Positions 1 to 8,373 of a DNA stretch of 37,549 bases are shown one piece after another; positions within the stretch are counted from its first letter, which is position 1; every line of letters begins with the position of its first letter. The stretch is taken from assembly GCA_963922585.1 (NCBI GenBank), contig CAWUIK010000017.1, positions 1-37,549 on the forward strand, read 5' to 3'. The stretch comes from Parvicella sp963922585. GTDB taxonomy: Bacteria; Bacteroidota; Bacteroidia; Flavobacteriales_D; Parvicellaceae. The position numbers and the translations under genes are program-made. Under the pieces are notes generated by a model. It was given only the letters and a program-made list of their open reading frames with translations, was not told the origin of the DNA and ran no database searches.

Positions 1-6
1 AACATA

Positions 7-14
7 CAAATATA
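7..14 (-). promoter_or_regulatory. Possible -7 promoter element reading out of the left edge
   Basis: On the minus strand this reads TATATTTG, a match to the Bacteroidota -7 consensus TAnnTTTG. It lies just downstream of porU and would drive a minus-strand gene beyond the left edge. In Flavobacterium johnsoniae that neighbour is porV, but the gene is not in view here. No clear -33 TTG is seen, and such AT-rich octamers arise easily by chance. Nothing else was recognised in bases 1-54. Confidence 0.25.
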
Positions 15-54
15 CGCATACTTTGTATTTATATTGTAGGGTTGTTAAAAAAAA

Positions 55-3000
55 CTAGTTTAAAATGACCAATTTTTGATATTTTTCGTGTTTTTCACCT
101 CCTTCATTTACGACAGTAAGTTTATACACATAAGTTCCAATGCCTATTTTATCACCAAAATCATCCCTGCCATCCCAATAAATTCCATCAGTTCTAAATC
201 CACTATTTTGAACTCTTTGACTAATGTCTTTTACTAACTTTCCTGTAATTGTGAAAATCTGTATTTGAACATCTAAAAAATCACAAACTTGGTTGTGCTG
301 AAATGAAAACTCTGTATTTGTGGTAAATGGATTGGGATAATTTATAAGATGTTCGATACTTATTTCTTCATCTTCAACTACTGTAAATTCTATTTCAGAA
401 TCTGAACTATTGTTATATACATCCCAAACTTTGAATCTAGCAACGTGAGGTCCTGGAGCAATTTTACTTAATTGATACTTCACCCTTCCACTTTTGTAGG
501 TATCCACATCAGATTCATAATATTCGTTCAAAATAATCGGTTCACTTTCATCATCAATTCTAAGTTCGATATTATGTCCAATTCCACTTCCAATCATATT
601 GATTCCGTTCTCATCAAAAACTTTTGCAATAAAAATTGGATTTTGATCTGTCATTCCTCCATCTACGAATTTTTCATTATTCATAAATAGCGCAACATCG
701 GGCCCTTTGTCATCAGCATTTGCACTGGAGTTGATACCTCCAATAATTGGTGTTTCGTCCACACCTTTTCCATCTAACTGGCCATTTTCTGCATAAAAAC
801 TTAATCGTCCTGGTCCATAAGTAAAAGTTATATCTTGAGGAATCATAAACGAAAAACTGAATTTTCCATTGGTAACAGATGCTTTACCTCTGTAAATTAT
901 ATTTTGCCAAGTTTCAAAGTCTTTTAATACTCCTGTCTCATGACCTAATGTTTTTAATTCAGAAATTTTATCGTAAATTGTAGGGGTAACAAAACCATTA
1001 AAATCATTCATAGAATTGCCGTTAATATTTTCTACATGTCCAGAAACCGTTACTAAACTCAAAGCATTCAAAGTGTCATTAAATACATCTATTGCTATGC
1101 CATTTATTGAATCGACTTTAACAACATGATTAGGAAGTGCCAATCTCACTGCAGGATCTCCTAAAAAGGTGAATTTCCTACCTTCGTTCGTCAAAAATCT
1201 TGAAGCAAATTTATTTTTTGCGCCTTTGTAAATATCTCCAATATATTGTGGTTTTCCATCTACATAATCAGCAACTGTATCATAAAAAACCCTCGCTAAA
1301 TTTCTATTATCTGTGGTGAAAACCAATCTTGTTGTAGTAAATAAAGATATACCGCCTCCATCTCTATTCAACACAACGTATTCACCTGCCGAAACTCTAT
1401 CATGGTCATCGTATCGACTAAACTCGCAAGTTGCAGTCATAAATAATGGTAAATTGGGCGAATTAGTCCAACCTTGAATAGTAGGGATGTTTAAAATTTG
1501 CTCGTGAGCCCAACCTAATTCTCCTCCATGCCCGATATAATTAACAACCAAAGCACCTCTTTGCACTCTTGATTTTAATGCTTCTTCAATGTCATAATTT
1601 CTTTCACCTCCAGGAGTTATAACTTCTGGATAGGCAGAACTATGCATTTTCACTAGGTTAATATCATTGTGACTAGACTTCATGATGTTCGACATATTTT
1701 CAATATCAGTAAAATAGGCATCTCCATCACCATCATCACTCACCATGACTATTACATTTCTCCAATCACCCAGAGGATTCGCATCAGCACCTCCTCCACA
1801 ACAATTAATTGCATTATTATTGTTTTGATTGCTTAATGTAGAATAGTTGATAATTTTATCCACCACATTATTGGCATCATCTAAATTTTCCACTGGTATC
1901 CTTCCAATCGCCATATCCATCATATCAGATCCGTTCATACCTTCATTATCATCAAGTATAACATAGAAATCATCCGTTGAAAAAGTACTATTTGCAAAAG
2001 ATTCTACTGATTCGTATGTGATTACATAATCACTCTTACTATTTAATCTATTTCTATAATCGTAAGAACAATCGCCTAATAACAAACAAAAACGAGGAGC
2101 ATCATTGGGGTTTCCAGCTGCTCTATCATAGAACATCTTCAAAAAATGCTTAATTGCAACAGGATCTCTCATTCCAGAAGAGAACTCATTAAATATTTCT
2201 TGTTGATTTAGTATGTACGAACTCAACCCCTCTGTTTGATGATGAGCAGCCAATCTCTGAGCAGCAGGATAAAACTCTGGAGCCGAAATAATAATCAAAT
2301 CTCTAGATTCTAAACCATGTAAATTTTGATTAGGAACATTTCCAAATTCCTTGGGAGTTTTGTACTGATCATCTGTAAAAGCAATAAATGTTTTTAACTC
2401 ATCCAAATTGGATTTAAAGGTTACAGTACTTCCATTTTTATTGAAACTCACATTTTTGGGATGAACAGGATCGGTGATATCCCAAATAAACTTTACATTT
2501 TGAGCATTAGAAAGGATAAATTCGCCAATATTTCCTATCCCAACCGAATTGAAATCAACGAAAAGCATTTGACTTCCTTCCATTCTTAGATTTCTAATAG
2601 CATTAACAGTGATGTAATCAAGATACCCCAAAGAAGAAGGTAAACCATCTTTATTAAAATTCATCAAAACAGAGACATTATCTCCTGTAGGTTTTGCCCT
2701 CAAAAAATTAGTAGCTAATCTACATTTTGGGCTTACGGATCCCTGCCCTGAACCACTAATAGGTTTTACATCCACAGACTGATTTCCAACAGACATTGTA
2801 AACCTTGCATTATTGGTGGTTGTAGGTGTACTTATTCCTATTCTAGCAGTTACAACAATTGAATCGTTGGTTGAAATATTAGCAAAAGAAAAATCATAAG
2901 ACTTACTTAATTGTACATCAAACAAATCACCCAACCATTCTACACCAGATTTTGCAAGGCTTCTTGTATCCTCTTCTATATATTTAAAATCATTAAATTT

Positions 3001-3924
3001 GGTAATAGTATGAGTCACATTTCCATTCGGGACACCAATAGTTGAAACGATACTTGAAGAGGTTGTATTAGATATGTTTATAAAATAATAAGATGTATCA
3101 GTATAATTATTGTTTTCATGCAAATATTCAACATTATTGTGAGTAATTTTGTGAGGTCCATTGGCATAAAACACCAAATAATCACTTGGATCAAAGTTAC
3201 CATCAGAAGCGCCAGATATATATATTGACCTCTGGAGTAAATCATCTACTCTTATGGCACTATTGTTATGGTTCAACATTGACTGTCCGTTGCCATATAT
3301 GTGTATTGAATTAGTTGAAAGATTTTGCATATTTACACCTAAATTCTGAAGAAAACTATAGTCAATTTTGTATAATCCATCTTCAGGAACTCCAATACGA
3401 TACCAATCACCGCTTCCACTAGCCAATACTGAATTTGATGCAAAACTTTTAGGCTTTGTTTTATTTGAATTAAATGTTTCAATTTCGCCTGTTATCTGCG
3501 TTATTTTTTCAATATGACCAGTAACTTCATTTTTAATGAGTGCATCAATTTCAACAGTTGCGTAATATTTATAACGTTCAGAGACAACATTTACTTTATA
3601 ATTGATCTTATTTGAAACATTTTCATCAATAATATATTTTCTTTCCTCAGAAGAAATCGGTTCTGATAAATAAGATTTTAGTTTAAAATAAGCACCATTT
3701 GTTCCAATCTTTTGAGAAAAACTATATATAGGTATGTCAAAATCTGAATTCCAGTTTCCGGAAATTGGAGCAAAACCAACTTTTAATGCTCCGTTGCCTG
3801 TTTCTAAAGTTACTCTCTCGTAATCAATCTCTCTAACAATTTCAATAGTTTTTTGACCAAAAAAATTTCCAACTGTAATTAAATTAAACATTGAAAATAT
3901 AAATATGAAATACGATTTTATCAT
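55..3924 (-). CDS. porU: PorU, type IX secretion system C25 sortase
   Basis: Cell-surface cysteine protease of the gingipain (C25) family. In the known system it removes the C-terminal signal of T9SS cargo and links cargo to the surface. The 1289-residue product starts with a hydrophobic signal peptide ending near FFGQ. The N-terminal region has the PorU-type stretch GDWYRIGVPEDGLYKID. The catalytic dyad is visible as His799 in YIGHGGELGW and Cys833 in TATCEFSR, 34 residues apart, close to the spacing in gingipains. The last ~85 residues (YPNPF, ITGKLV, IYWDGRDDFG, GTYVYKL) form a FlgD/CTD-like Ig domain; PorU proteins are known to keep such a tail. It is divergent from a porP/sprF gene and gldJ, a known T9SS neighbourhood. 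Length fits the family and no defect is seen. Confidence 0.95.
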   Translation of the reverse strand: MIKSYFIFIFSMFNLITVGNFFGQKTIEIVREIDYERVTLETGNGALKVGFAPISGNWNSDFDIPIYSFSQKIGTNGAYFKLKSYLSEPISSEERKYIIDENVSNKINYKVNVVSERYKYYATVEIDALIKNEVTGHIEKITQITGEIETFNSNKTKPKSFASNSVLASGSGDWYRIGVPEDGLYKIDYSFLQNLGVNMQNLSTNSIHIYGNGQSMLNHNNSAIRVDDLLQRSIYISGASDGNFDPSDYLVFYANGPHKITHNNVEYLHENNNYTDTSYYFINISNTTSSSIVSTIGVPNGNVTHTITKFNDFKYIEEDTRSLAKSGVEWLGDLFDVQLSKSYDFSFANISTNDSIVVTARIGISTPTTTNNARFTMSVGNQSVDVKPISGSGQGSVSPKCRLATNFLRAKPTGDNVSVLMNFNKDGLPSSLGYLDYITVNAIRNLRMEGSQMLFVDFNSVGIGNIGEFILSNAQNVKFIWDITDPVHPKNVSFNKNGSTVTFKSNLDELKTFIAFTDDQYKTPKEFGNVPNQNLHGLESRDLIIISAPEFYPAAQRLAAHHQTEGLSSYILNQQEIFNEFSSGMRDPVAIKHFLKMFYDRAAGNPNDAPRFCLLLGDCSYDYRNRLNSKSDYVITYESVESFANSTFSTDDFYVILDDNEGMNGSDMMDMAIGRIPVENLDDANNVVDKIINYSTLSNQNNNNAINCCGGGADANPLGDWRNVIVMVSDDGDGDAYFTDIENMSNIMKSSHNDINLVKMHSSAYPEVITPGGERNYDIEEALKSRVQRGALVVNYIGHGGELGWAHEQILNIPTIQGWTNSPNLPLFMTATCEFSRYDDHDRVSAGEYVVLNRDGGGISLFTTTRLVFTTDNRNLARVFYDTVADYVDGKPQYIGDIYKGAKNKFASRFLTNEGRKFTFLGDPAVRLALPNHVVKVDSINGIAIDVFNDTLNALSLVTVSGHVENINGNSMNDFNGFVTPTIYDKISELKTLGHETGVLKDFETWQNIIYRGKASVTNGKFSFSFMIPQDITFTYGPGRLSFYAENGQLDGKGVDETPIIGGINSSANADDKGPDVALFMNNEKFVDGGMTDQNPIFIAKVFDENGINMIGSGIGHNIELRIDDESEPIILNEYYESDVDTYKSGRVKYQLSKIAPGPHVARFKVWDVYNNSSDSEIEFTVVEDEEISIEHLINYPNPFTTNTEFSFQHNQVCDFLDVQIQIFTITGKLVKDISQRVQNSGFRTDGIYWDGRDDFGDKIGIGTYVYKLTVVNEGGEKHEKYQKLVILN

Positions 3925-3968
3925 TATATAAACGGCAAATTAAGTTTGTTTCATAAACTTTACAATTA

Positions 3969-3976
3969 CAAATTTA
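3969..3976 (-). promoter_or_regulatory. Candidate -7 promoter element for porU
   Basis: On the minus strand this reads TAAATTTG, matching TAnnTTTG and placing the start of transcription near 3962, about 38 bases before the porU ATG. It sits inside a small dyad, TACAAT (3961-3966) and ATTGTA (3976-3981). No well-spaced -33 TTG was found, so the call is tentative. Confidence 0.45.
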
Positions 3977-4040
3977 TTGTACAAACATCAAAAAGTGTAA
4001 TCTTTTTAACTATTTTTGATTTTTGATATAAAATTATTTA

Positions 4041-4048
4041 TACATTTG
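4041..4048 (+). promoter_or_regulatory. Candidate -7 promoter element for porP/sprF-gldJ
   Basis: TACATTTG matches the Bacteroidota -7 consensus. TTG triplets at 4023-4025 (15-base spacer) or 4016-4018 (22-base spacer) could be the -33 element. Transcription would start around 4053, which rules out an upstream TTG (4056) as a translation start and supports the ATG at 4071. Confidence 0.6.
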
Positions 4049-4070
4049 TCTAAGTTTGAGAAATTATTTA

Positions 4071-5051
4071 ATGAACAAAAACTATATAGTTAAATTATTA
4101 ATGTTGATTTGTGCTTTTGAGTTTATCGCTCCAGATAAAGCACTAGCTCAAGATCCTGAATTTTCTCAATTCTATGCCAATCCTTTATATTTAAACCCAG
4201 CATTTGCAGGTACTGCAAGATGTCCAAGAGCCAATTTGATTCATAGAAACCAATGGCCAGGAATTACAGGGACATACATTACATCTGCAGCATCATACGA
4301 CAAACATGTAGAGTCAATTTCTGGAGGTATTGGATTTATGTTTACAAGTGACAATGCTGCAAACACTTTAAAAACAAATAGATTTAGTGCTATATATTCA
4401 TATCAAGTAGTAATAAATAGAAAATTTTCTATGAGGTTTGGTGCTGAAGCAACTTTCTTTCAAAAATCTTTAGATTGGAATAAATTACAATTTGGAGATA
4501 TGTTAGACCCAAGAAGAGGTTTTGTTTATCAAACTAATGATTTACCACGAGGTGGAAATGTAGCAGGAGTAGATTTCTCTGCTGGTTTCTTAGGTTTTTC
4601 GGATGTTTTCTTTTTTGGTTTGGCTGCCCATCACTTAACTCAACCCAACGAATCTGTAATTATTGGAGATTCTCCACTTCCAATGAAAATTACAGGTCAC
4701 GCGGGAGCTGTAATCCCTTTGGCTGGAAGTGCTTCTAAATACACTACTAATGATGCTACTATATCTCCTAACATCATGTTTAGACAACAAGGTACATTTA
4801 CTCAACTTAATATGGGTTTATATTTGAAGAAAGGACCTTTGGTTACAGGTTTTTGGTACAGAAATAAAGATGCATTCATTGTATTATTAGGAATTCATAC
4901 AGAAGTAGTAAGGATAGGTTATAGTTATGACTTAACTGTTTCAAGATTGACTATGAATACTGGAGGAGCACATGAAATAACTATGGGCTTCAACTTTAAA
5001 TGTAAACAAAAAAGAAGAACTTTTAGGACGATTAGTTGTCCTTCTTTCTAA
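4071..5051 (+). CDS. PorP/SprF family type IX secretion outer-membrane protein
   Basis: Predicted outer-membrane beta-barrel of the PorP/SprF family, whose members act with T9SS and in gliding bacteria with surface-adhesin export. From the ATG at 4071 the product has 326 residues, with a signal peptide MNKNYIVKLLMLICAFEF ending near KALAQ. The mature start shows the family hallmark DPEFSQFYANPLYLNPAFAG, followed by NLIHRNQWPG. The C terminus HEITMGFNFKCK followed by a basic stretch is also typical. A longer reading from a TTG at 4056 is possible in frame but would begin at or before the expected transcription start. It lies between divergent porU and gldJ (72-base gap), probably co-transcribed with gldJ. 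Genomes of this phylum carry several paralogues, so I do not assign porP or sprF. Confidence 0.9.
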   Translation: MNKNYIVKLLMLICAFEFIAPDKALAQDPEFSQFYANPLYLNPAFAGTARCPRANLIHRNQWPGITGTYITSAASYDKHVESISGGIGFMFTSDNAANTLKTNRFSAIYSYQVVINRKFSMRFGAEATFFQKSLDWNKLQFGDMLDPRRGFVYQTNDLPRGGNVAGVDFSAGFLGFSDVFFFGLAAHHLTQPNESVIIGDSPLPMKITGHAGAVIPLAGSASKYTTNDATISPNIMFRQQGTFTQLNMGLYLKKGPLVTGFWYRNKDAFIVLLGIHTEVVRIGYSYDLTVSRLTMNTGGAHEITMGFNFKCKQKRRTFRTISCPSF

Positions 5052-5123
5052 AATAATTAGAAAAAAATTAAAAAATATTGTAACCAAATTTATTAAAACA
5101 AGTTATAAGGCTAAAATCTCATT

Positions 5124-7088
5124 ATGAAGAGAACGGGAAAAAAAGTAGCAGCAATTGGAATAGTAACATCATTATTAATGTCTTGTACTTATGACAGGTC
5201 AAGCGTAACTGGATGGGCCTACAACAATCCATTGAATGGTGGTTTTGAGAAAAAACCATACGAAGAACAAGAAACAGGACCAGGTTTGATACTTATTGAA
5301 GGTGGTACATTTACCATGGGTCAAATTGAACAAGATGTCATGTATGAACATCACAATACTCCTCGTAGAGTTACGGTGTCTTCATTTTATTTAGATGAAA
5401 CAGAAGTTACCAATCACCATTGGTGTGAGTACTTGTATTGGACAGATAGAACATATTCACCTGACTTTACTCAGATTTACAAAAAAGCGCTTCCAGATAC
5501 TTTGGTATGGAGAGAAAAATTAGCTTACAATGAACCTTATGTAGATTATTATTTAAGACATCCTTCTTACAGAGACTATCCTGTAGTAGGAGTAAATTGG
5601 TTGCAAGCAAATGATTTTTGTTCTTGGAGATCTGATAGAGTAAATGAACTAATTCTAATTAGAGAAGGAATTTTGGTTCACAATCCAATGCAACAAAACG
5701 AACCTTTCACAACAGATTCTTACTTAATTGGTCAATATAGTGCTGGTACCAATCCTATTGGTCAATTACCAGATTTAGACCCTTCTAAAGGAGGTTACAA
5801 TCCTGTTACAGGAAAAGTAAAATCCAAAGATATGGCTACAAGAATTGTAAAGATGGAAGATGGAATTTTGTTGCCGAGATATCGTCTCCCAACTGAAGCA
5901 GAATGGGAATTTGCATCTTACGGATTAATTGGTAATACTATAGATGAAAGAATCGTAGAAAGAAGAATTTATCCTTGGAATGGACACTGGGTAAGAAATG
6001 CCGAAGACAAATGGCAAGGAGATATGATGGCTAACTTTGTAAGAGGTGCCGGAGATTACATGGGTGTATCTGGTAGTTTAAATGATAATGCAGATGTTAC
6101 TGCACCTGTATATGCATATTGGCCTAATGATTACGGTTTATATAATATGGCAGGAAATGTTTCTGAATGGGTAATGGATGTTTACAGACCTTTATCTCAT
6201 GAAGATTTTGATGAATTCAGACCTTTTAGAGGAAACGTATTTACTACAAAAACTATAAAAAGTGATGGTGCTTACTCAAATAAATATGAAGAGGTAATCT
6301 ATGACTTACAAGGGATGAAAGAATATCTTGAGCAATTTAAATTTGAAAGATTTGAAAATCCTGATGAATTGAATAGAACTTATAATTATGTTACTAATAA
6401 CAGAATGGATTCAATTGAATTAGCTTTAATTGGTGAAATAGAAGCCATTTTTGATGTAGCACAAGATTTAAAAAATAGAAAGCAAGATATCGAATCTTCA
6501 ATTGCTATTAGAGCAATATTTGATGATTTGTTTGAAGATTTTAATACTAGAGTTCAAAACAGAGATATTCCTAATGTTGATTTTGGTCCTCAAGATATTG
6601 ATTGGTCTGAATTCGAAGTTAAAATTATCCCAATGTTAAGAGTTGGATTGTCTGAATTTGAATTAAATGTTCCTGGAAATGTACAATCTAGACAAGTTAC
6701 AGCTGAGGAAAACATCAAAAGAAGAAACTATAGAGTTGCAGATAACATCGATTATTTAGATGGTGATTTGAAATCTTCTATATTCTATCCTGGTGATCAA
6801 AGAAATCAAGGTAAAATTGACCAATTCAATCAAGGTGTATTAAATGAAGATTGGGCAATGTATCAAGCGGGTAGAGAAAAAGCTCTAGGTACTGCATCAA
6901 ATCCTACTTCTCTTATCACTGATAAATCTAGAGTCTATAAAGGAGCATCATGGAGAGATAGAGCATATTGGATGAATCCAGGTACAAGAAGATATTTGGA
7001 TGAAGACCTTTCTACTGCAACTATTGGATTTAGATGTGCTATGGATAGAGTCGGAAGTCCAGTAGGATTATATTCAAAAAGAAAATAA
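5124..7088 (+). CDS. gldJ: GldJ, gliding motility / T9SS lipoprotein
   Basis: Outer-membrane lipoprotein of the formylglycine-generating-enzyme (SUMF1-like) fold, needed for gliding and for T9SS stability in Flavobacterium. The 654-residue product has a lipoprotein signal peptide with lipobox LMSC (Cys21). GldJ-type features follow: TGWAYNNPLNGGF, then GPGLILIEGGTFTMG, YPVVGVNWLQANDFCSWRSDRVNE, LPRYRLPTEAEWEFASYG and YNMAGNVSEWVMDVY. The FGE fold is interrupted by a charged, helix-rich insert (about residues 380-560) and resumes at SRVYKGASWRDRAYW to GFRCAMDRVG. No catalytic FGE cysteine pair is expected in this structural relative. GldK is the main alternative, but the N-terminal motifs and the porU-linked position without gldL/M/N point to GldJ. 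It is somewhat longer than the roughly 560-residue F. johnsoniae protein. Confidence 0.9.
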   Translation: MKRTGKKVAAIGIVTSLLMSCTYDRSSVTGWAYNNPLNGGFEKKPYEEQETGPGLILIEGGTFTMGQIEQDVMYEHHNTPRRVTVSSFYLDETEVTNHHWCEYLYWTDRTYSPDFTQIYKKALPDTLVWREKLAYNEPYVDYYLRHPSYRDYPVVGVNWLQANDFCSWRSDRVNELILIREGILVHNPMQQNEPFTTDSYLIGQYSAGTNPIGQLPDLDPSKGGYNPVTGKVKSKDMATRIVKMEDGILLPRYRLPTEAEWEFASYGLIGNTIDERIVERRIYPWNGHWVRNAEDKWQGDMMANFVRGAGDYMGVSGSLNDNADVTAPVYAYWPNDYGLYNMAGNVSEWVMDVYRPLSHEDFDEFRPFRGNVFTTKTIKSDGAYSNKYEEVIYDLQGMKEYLEQFKFERFENPDELNRTYNYVTNNRMDSIELALIGEIEAIFDVAQDLKNRKQDIESSIAIRAIFDDLFEDFNTRVQNRDIPNVDFGPQDIDWSEFEVKIIPMLRVGLSEFELNVPGNVQSRQVTAEENIKRRNYRVADNIDYLDGDLKSSIFYPGDQRNQGKIDQFNQGVLNEDWAMYQAGREKALGTASNPTSLITDKSRVYKGASWRDRAYWMNPGTRRYLDEDLSTATIGFRCAMDRVGSPVGLYSKRK

Positions 7089-7105
7089 TCATTAATACAT
7101 ACGTC

Positions 7106-7140
7106 AAAAAAGCTACTTCATAATAGGAGTAGCTTTTTTT
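7106..7140 (+). terminator. Rho-independent terminator after gldJ
   Basis: The stem AAAAAAGCTACT (7106-7117) pairs with AGTAGCTTTTTT (7128-7139). Two more inner pairs (T-G, C-G) leave a six-base loop. A run of T follows the GC-containing part. It lies 17 bases after the gldJ stop and ends the porP/sprF-gldJ unit. Confidence 0.9.
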
Positions 7141-7184
7141 GTCTTAATTTTAAAATAAAATACTCACTACAATTATATTTCAAT

Positions 7185-7192
7185 TAACTTTG
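7185..7192 (+). promoter_or_regulatory. Candidate -7 promoter element for the AI-2E transporter
   Basis: TAACTTTG matches TAnnTTTG and would give a 5' leader of about 25 bases before the ATG at 7225. It follows the gldJ terminator. No convincing -33 TTG is present. Confidence 0.5.
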
Positions 7193-7224
7193 ATATTCAA
7201 TTTTTGGTATTACTTTTTTAATAT

Positions 7225-8265
7225 ATGAATTCTTTACTAAAAGATTTATCTTTAACAAACAAACTTCTATTATTTATAGTAGTTCCTTTAGTATTTTTTT
7301 TACTAAAGATTCTATCTTTTATTTTGATTCCTTTAGTTTCATCTATGTTTATTGCATTAATGTATCTTCCATTAATGAGAAGACTTAAAAGAAAGAAAGT
7401 CCCTAATTTAGTGGGCGTAGGTATTGTGCTTATTATTTTTGTTTTAATATTATTTACAGCATTTTTATTGATAAAAGTTTCAAGTTTAGAAATTGTAGAA
7501 AACAAAGATGCTTTTCTTCAACAAGCGACTATTAAACTTGATGCAATATTACTATCCTTACAAGAAAATTATGGAATTGCCAATGCAACTGACGCTAACT
7601 TTCTAACTAACCTTGCTAAAAACAATAGTTCCTCTGAAGGATTAGGAAATACATTTGGTCAAATTGGTAGTATTCTAACTATGTTATTAATGACTGTTTT
7701 CTTTACCGTACTTCTTCTTGCTGAATCTGTAAATGTTGAAAAACTAATTGCAAAAACAATTATAAAAACAAGATTTGCTTCCGTAAAAACTTTTAGAAGA
7801 ATTGAAAAAGATTTGATTAAATTTATAAAGGTTAAAGTTTTAGTAAGCTTTGGTACTGGAGTTTTTACAGGTATGTTTTGTTACTTTTTTGACGTTAGTT
7901 TTCCAATTTTTTGGGGGTTATTTGCATTCCTTATTAACTTCGTTCAAATGGTTGGTTCTTTTGTGACTATAATTCTTGTTTCCATTTTTGCTGCTATAGA
8001 AATTGAGCAAGGCAGTACATTATTTTTATTTGTAGTATGTGTTTCGTTAACACAAGTTTTATACGGATCTATTCTAGAGCCTATATTTATGGGTAAAACA
8101 TTCTCAATCAATGTAGTAACAGTGTTAGTAATGTTAATGCTTTGGGGATTTATTTGGGGTATTCCAGGAATGATATTGGCCATTCCAATCACTGCTTTTC
8201 TAAAAATCATTTTTGAACAACTACCAAAAACTAAAATACTTTCTGATATTATGTCTGGAGACTAA
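7225..8265 (+). CDS. AI-2E family (PerM/YdiK-type) membrane transporter
   Basis: Polytopic inner-membrane protein of the AI-2E exporter superfamily (PF01594). Substrates vary: autoinducer-2 for TqsA, sodium/proton exchange for others, and often unknown. The 346-residue product has paired N-terminal hydrophobic segments (about residues 15-50 and 62-85), a soluble region (about 90-145), and C-terminal helices including FFDVSFPIFWGLFAFLINFVQ and LWGFIWGIPGMILAIPITAFLK. That last motif is the family's most conserved signature. It sits alone between the gldJ terminator and the ahcY promoter, so context adds no substrate clue. The family call is firm; the transported molecule is unknown. Confidence 0.85.
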   Translation: MNSLLKDLSLTNKLLLFIVVPLVFFLLKILSFILIPLVSSMFIALMYLPLMRRLKRKKVPNLVGVGIVLIIFVLILFTAFLLIKVSSLEIVENKDAFLQQATIKLDAILLSLQENYGIANATDANFLTNLAKNNSSSEGLGNTFGQIGSILTMLLMTVFFTVLLLAESVNVEKLIAKTIIKTRFASVKTFRRIEKDLIKFIKVKVLVSFGTGVFTGMFCYFFDVSFPIFWGLFAFLINFVQMVGSFVTIILVSIFAAIEIEQGSTLFLFVVCVSLTQVLYGSILEPIFMGKTFSINVVTVLVMLMLWGFIWGIPGMILAIPITAFLKIIFEQLPKTKILSDIMSGD

Positions 8266-8299
8266 TTATTCACATTTTACAAAGTAGTCGATAAGTTTT

Positions 8300-8330
8300 T
8301 TGCAATTCACAAATAGTTCCTATACCTTTG
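8300..8330 (+). promoter_or_regulatory. Promoter for ahcY (TTG-N20-TACCTTTG)
   Basis: A -33 TTG (8300-8302) is followed 20 bases later by a -7 element TACCTTTG (8323-8330). This is one of the two best-formed Bacteroidota-type promoters in the window. Transcription would begin near 8336, about 37 bases before the ATG. The short leader has no room for an SAH riboswitch. Confidence 0.7.
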
Positions 8331-8373
8331 CATTCCTAACAAAGGAAATTAAACAATTAATATTCAATAAATA

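Noticed and set aside
4056..4070. In-frame TTG start five codons upstream of the PorP/SprF ATG
   Set aside because: It lies at or before the transcription start expected from the -7 box at 4041-4048, and the ATG gives a clean signal peptide.
5124..7088. GldK instead of GldJ
   Set aside because: GldK is normally followed by gldL, gldM and gldN; here the gene ends at a terminator and is linked to porU, and its N-terminal motifs fit GldJ.
8331..8373. Possible SAH riboswitch ahead of ahcY
   Set aside because: The leader is only about 37 bases and shows no conserved stem; a normal promoter explains the region.
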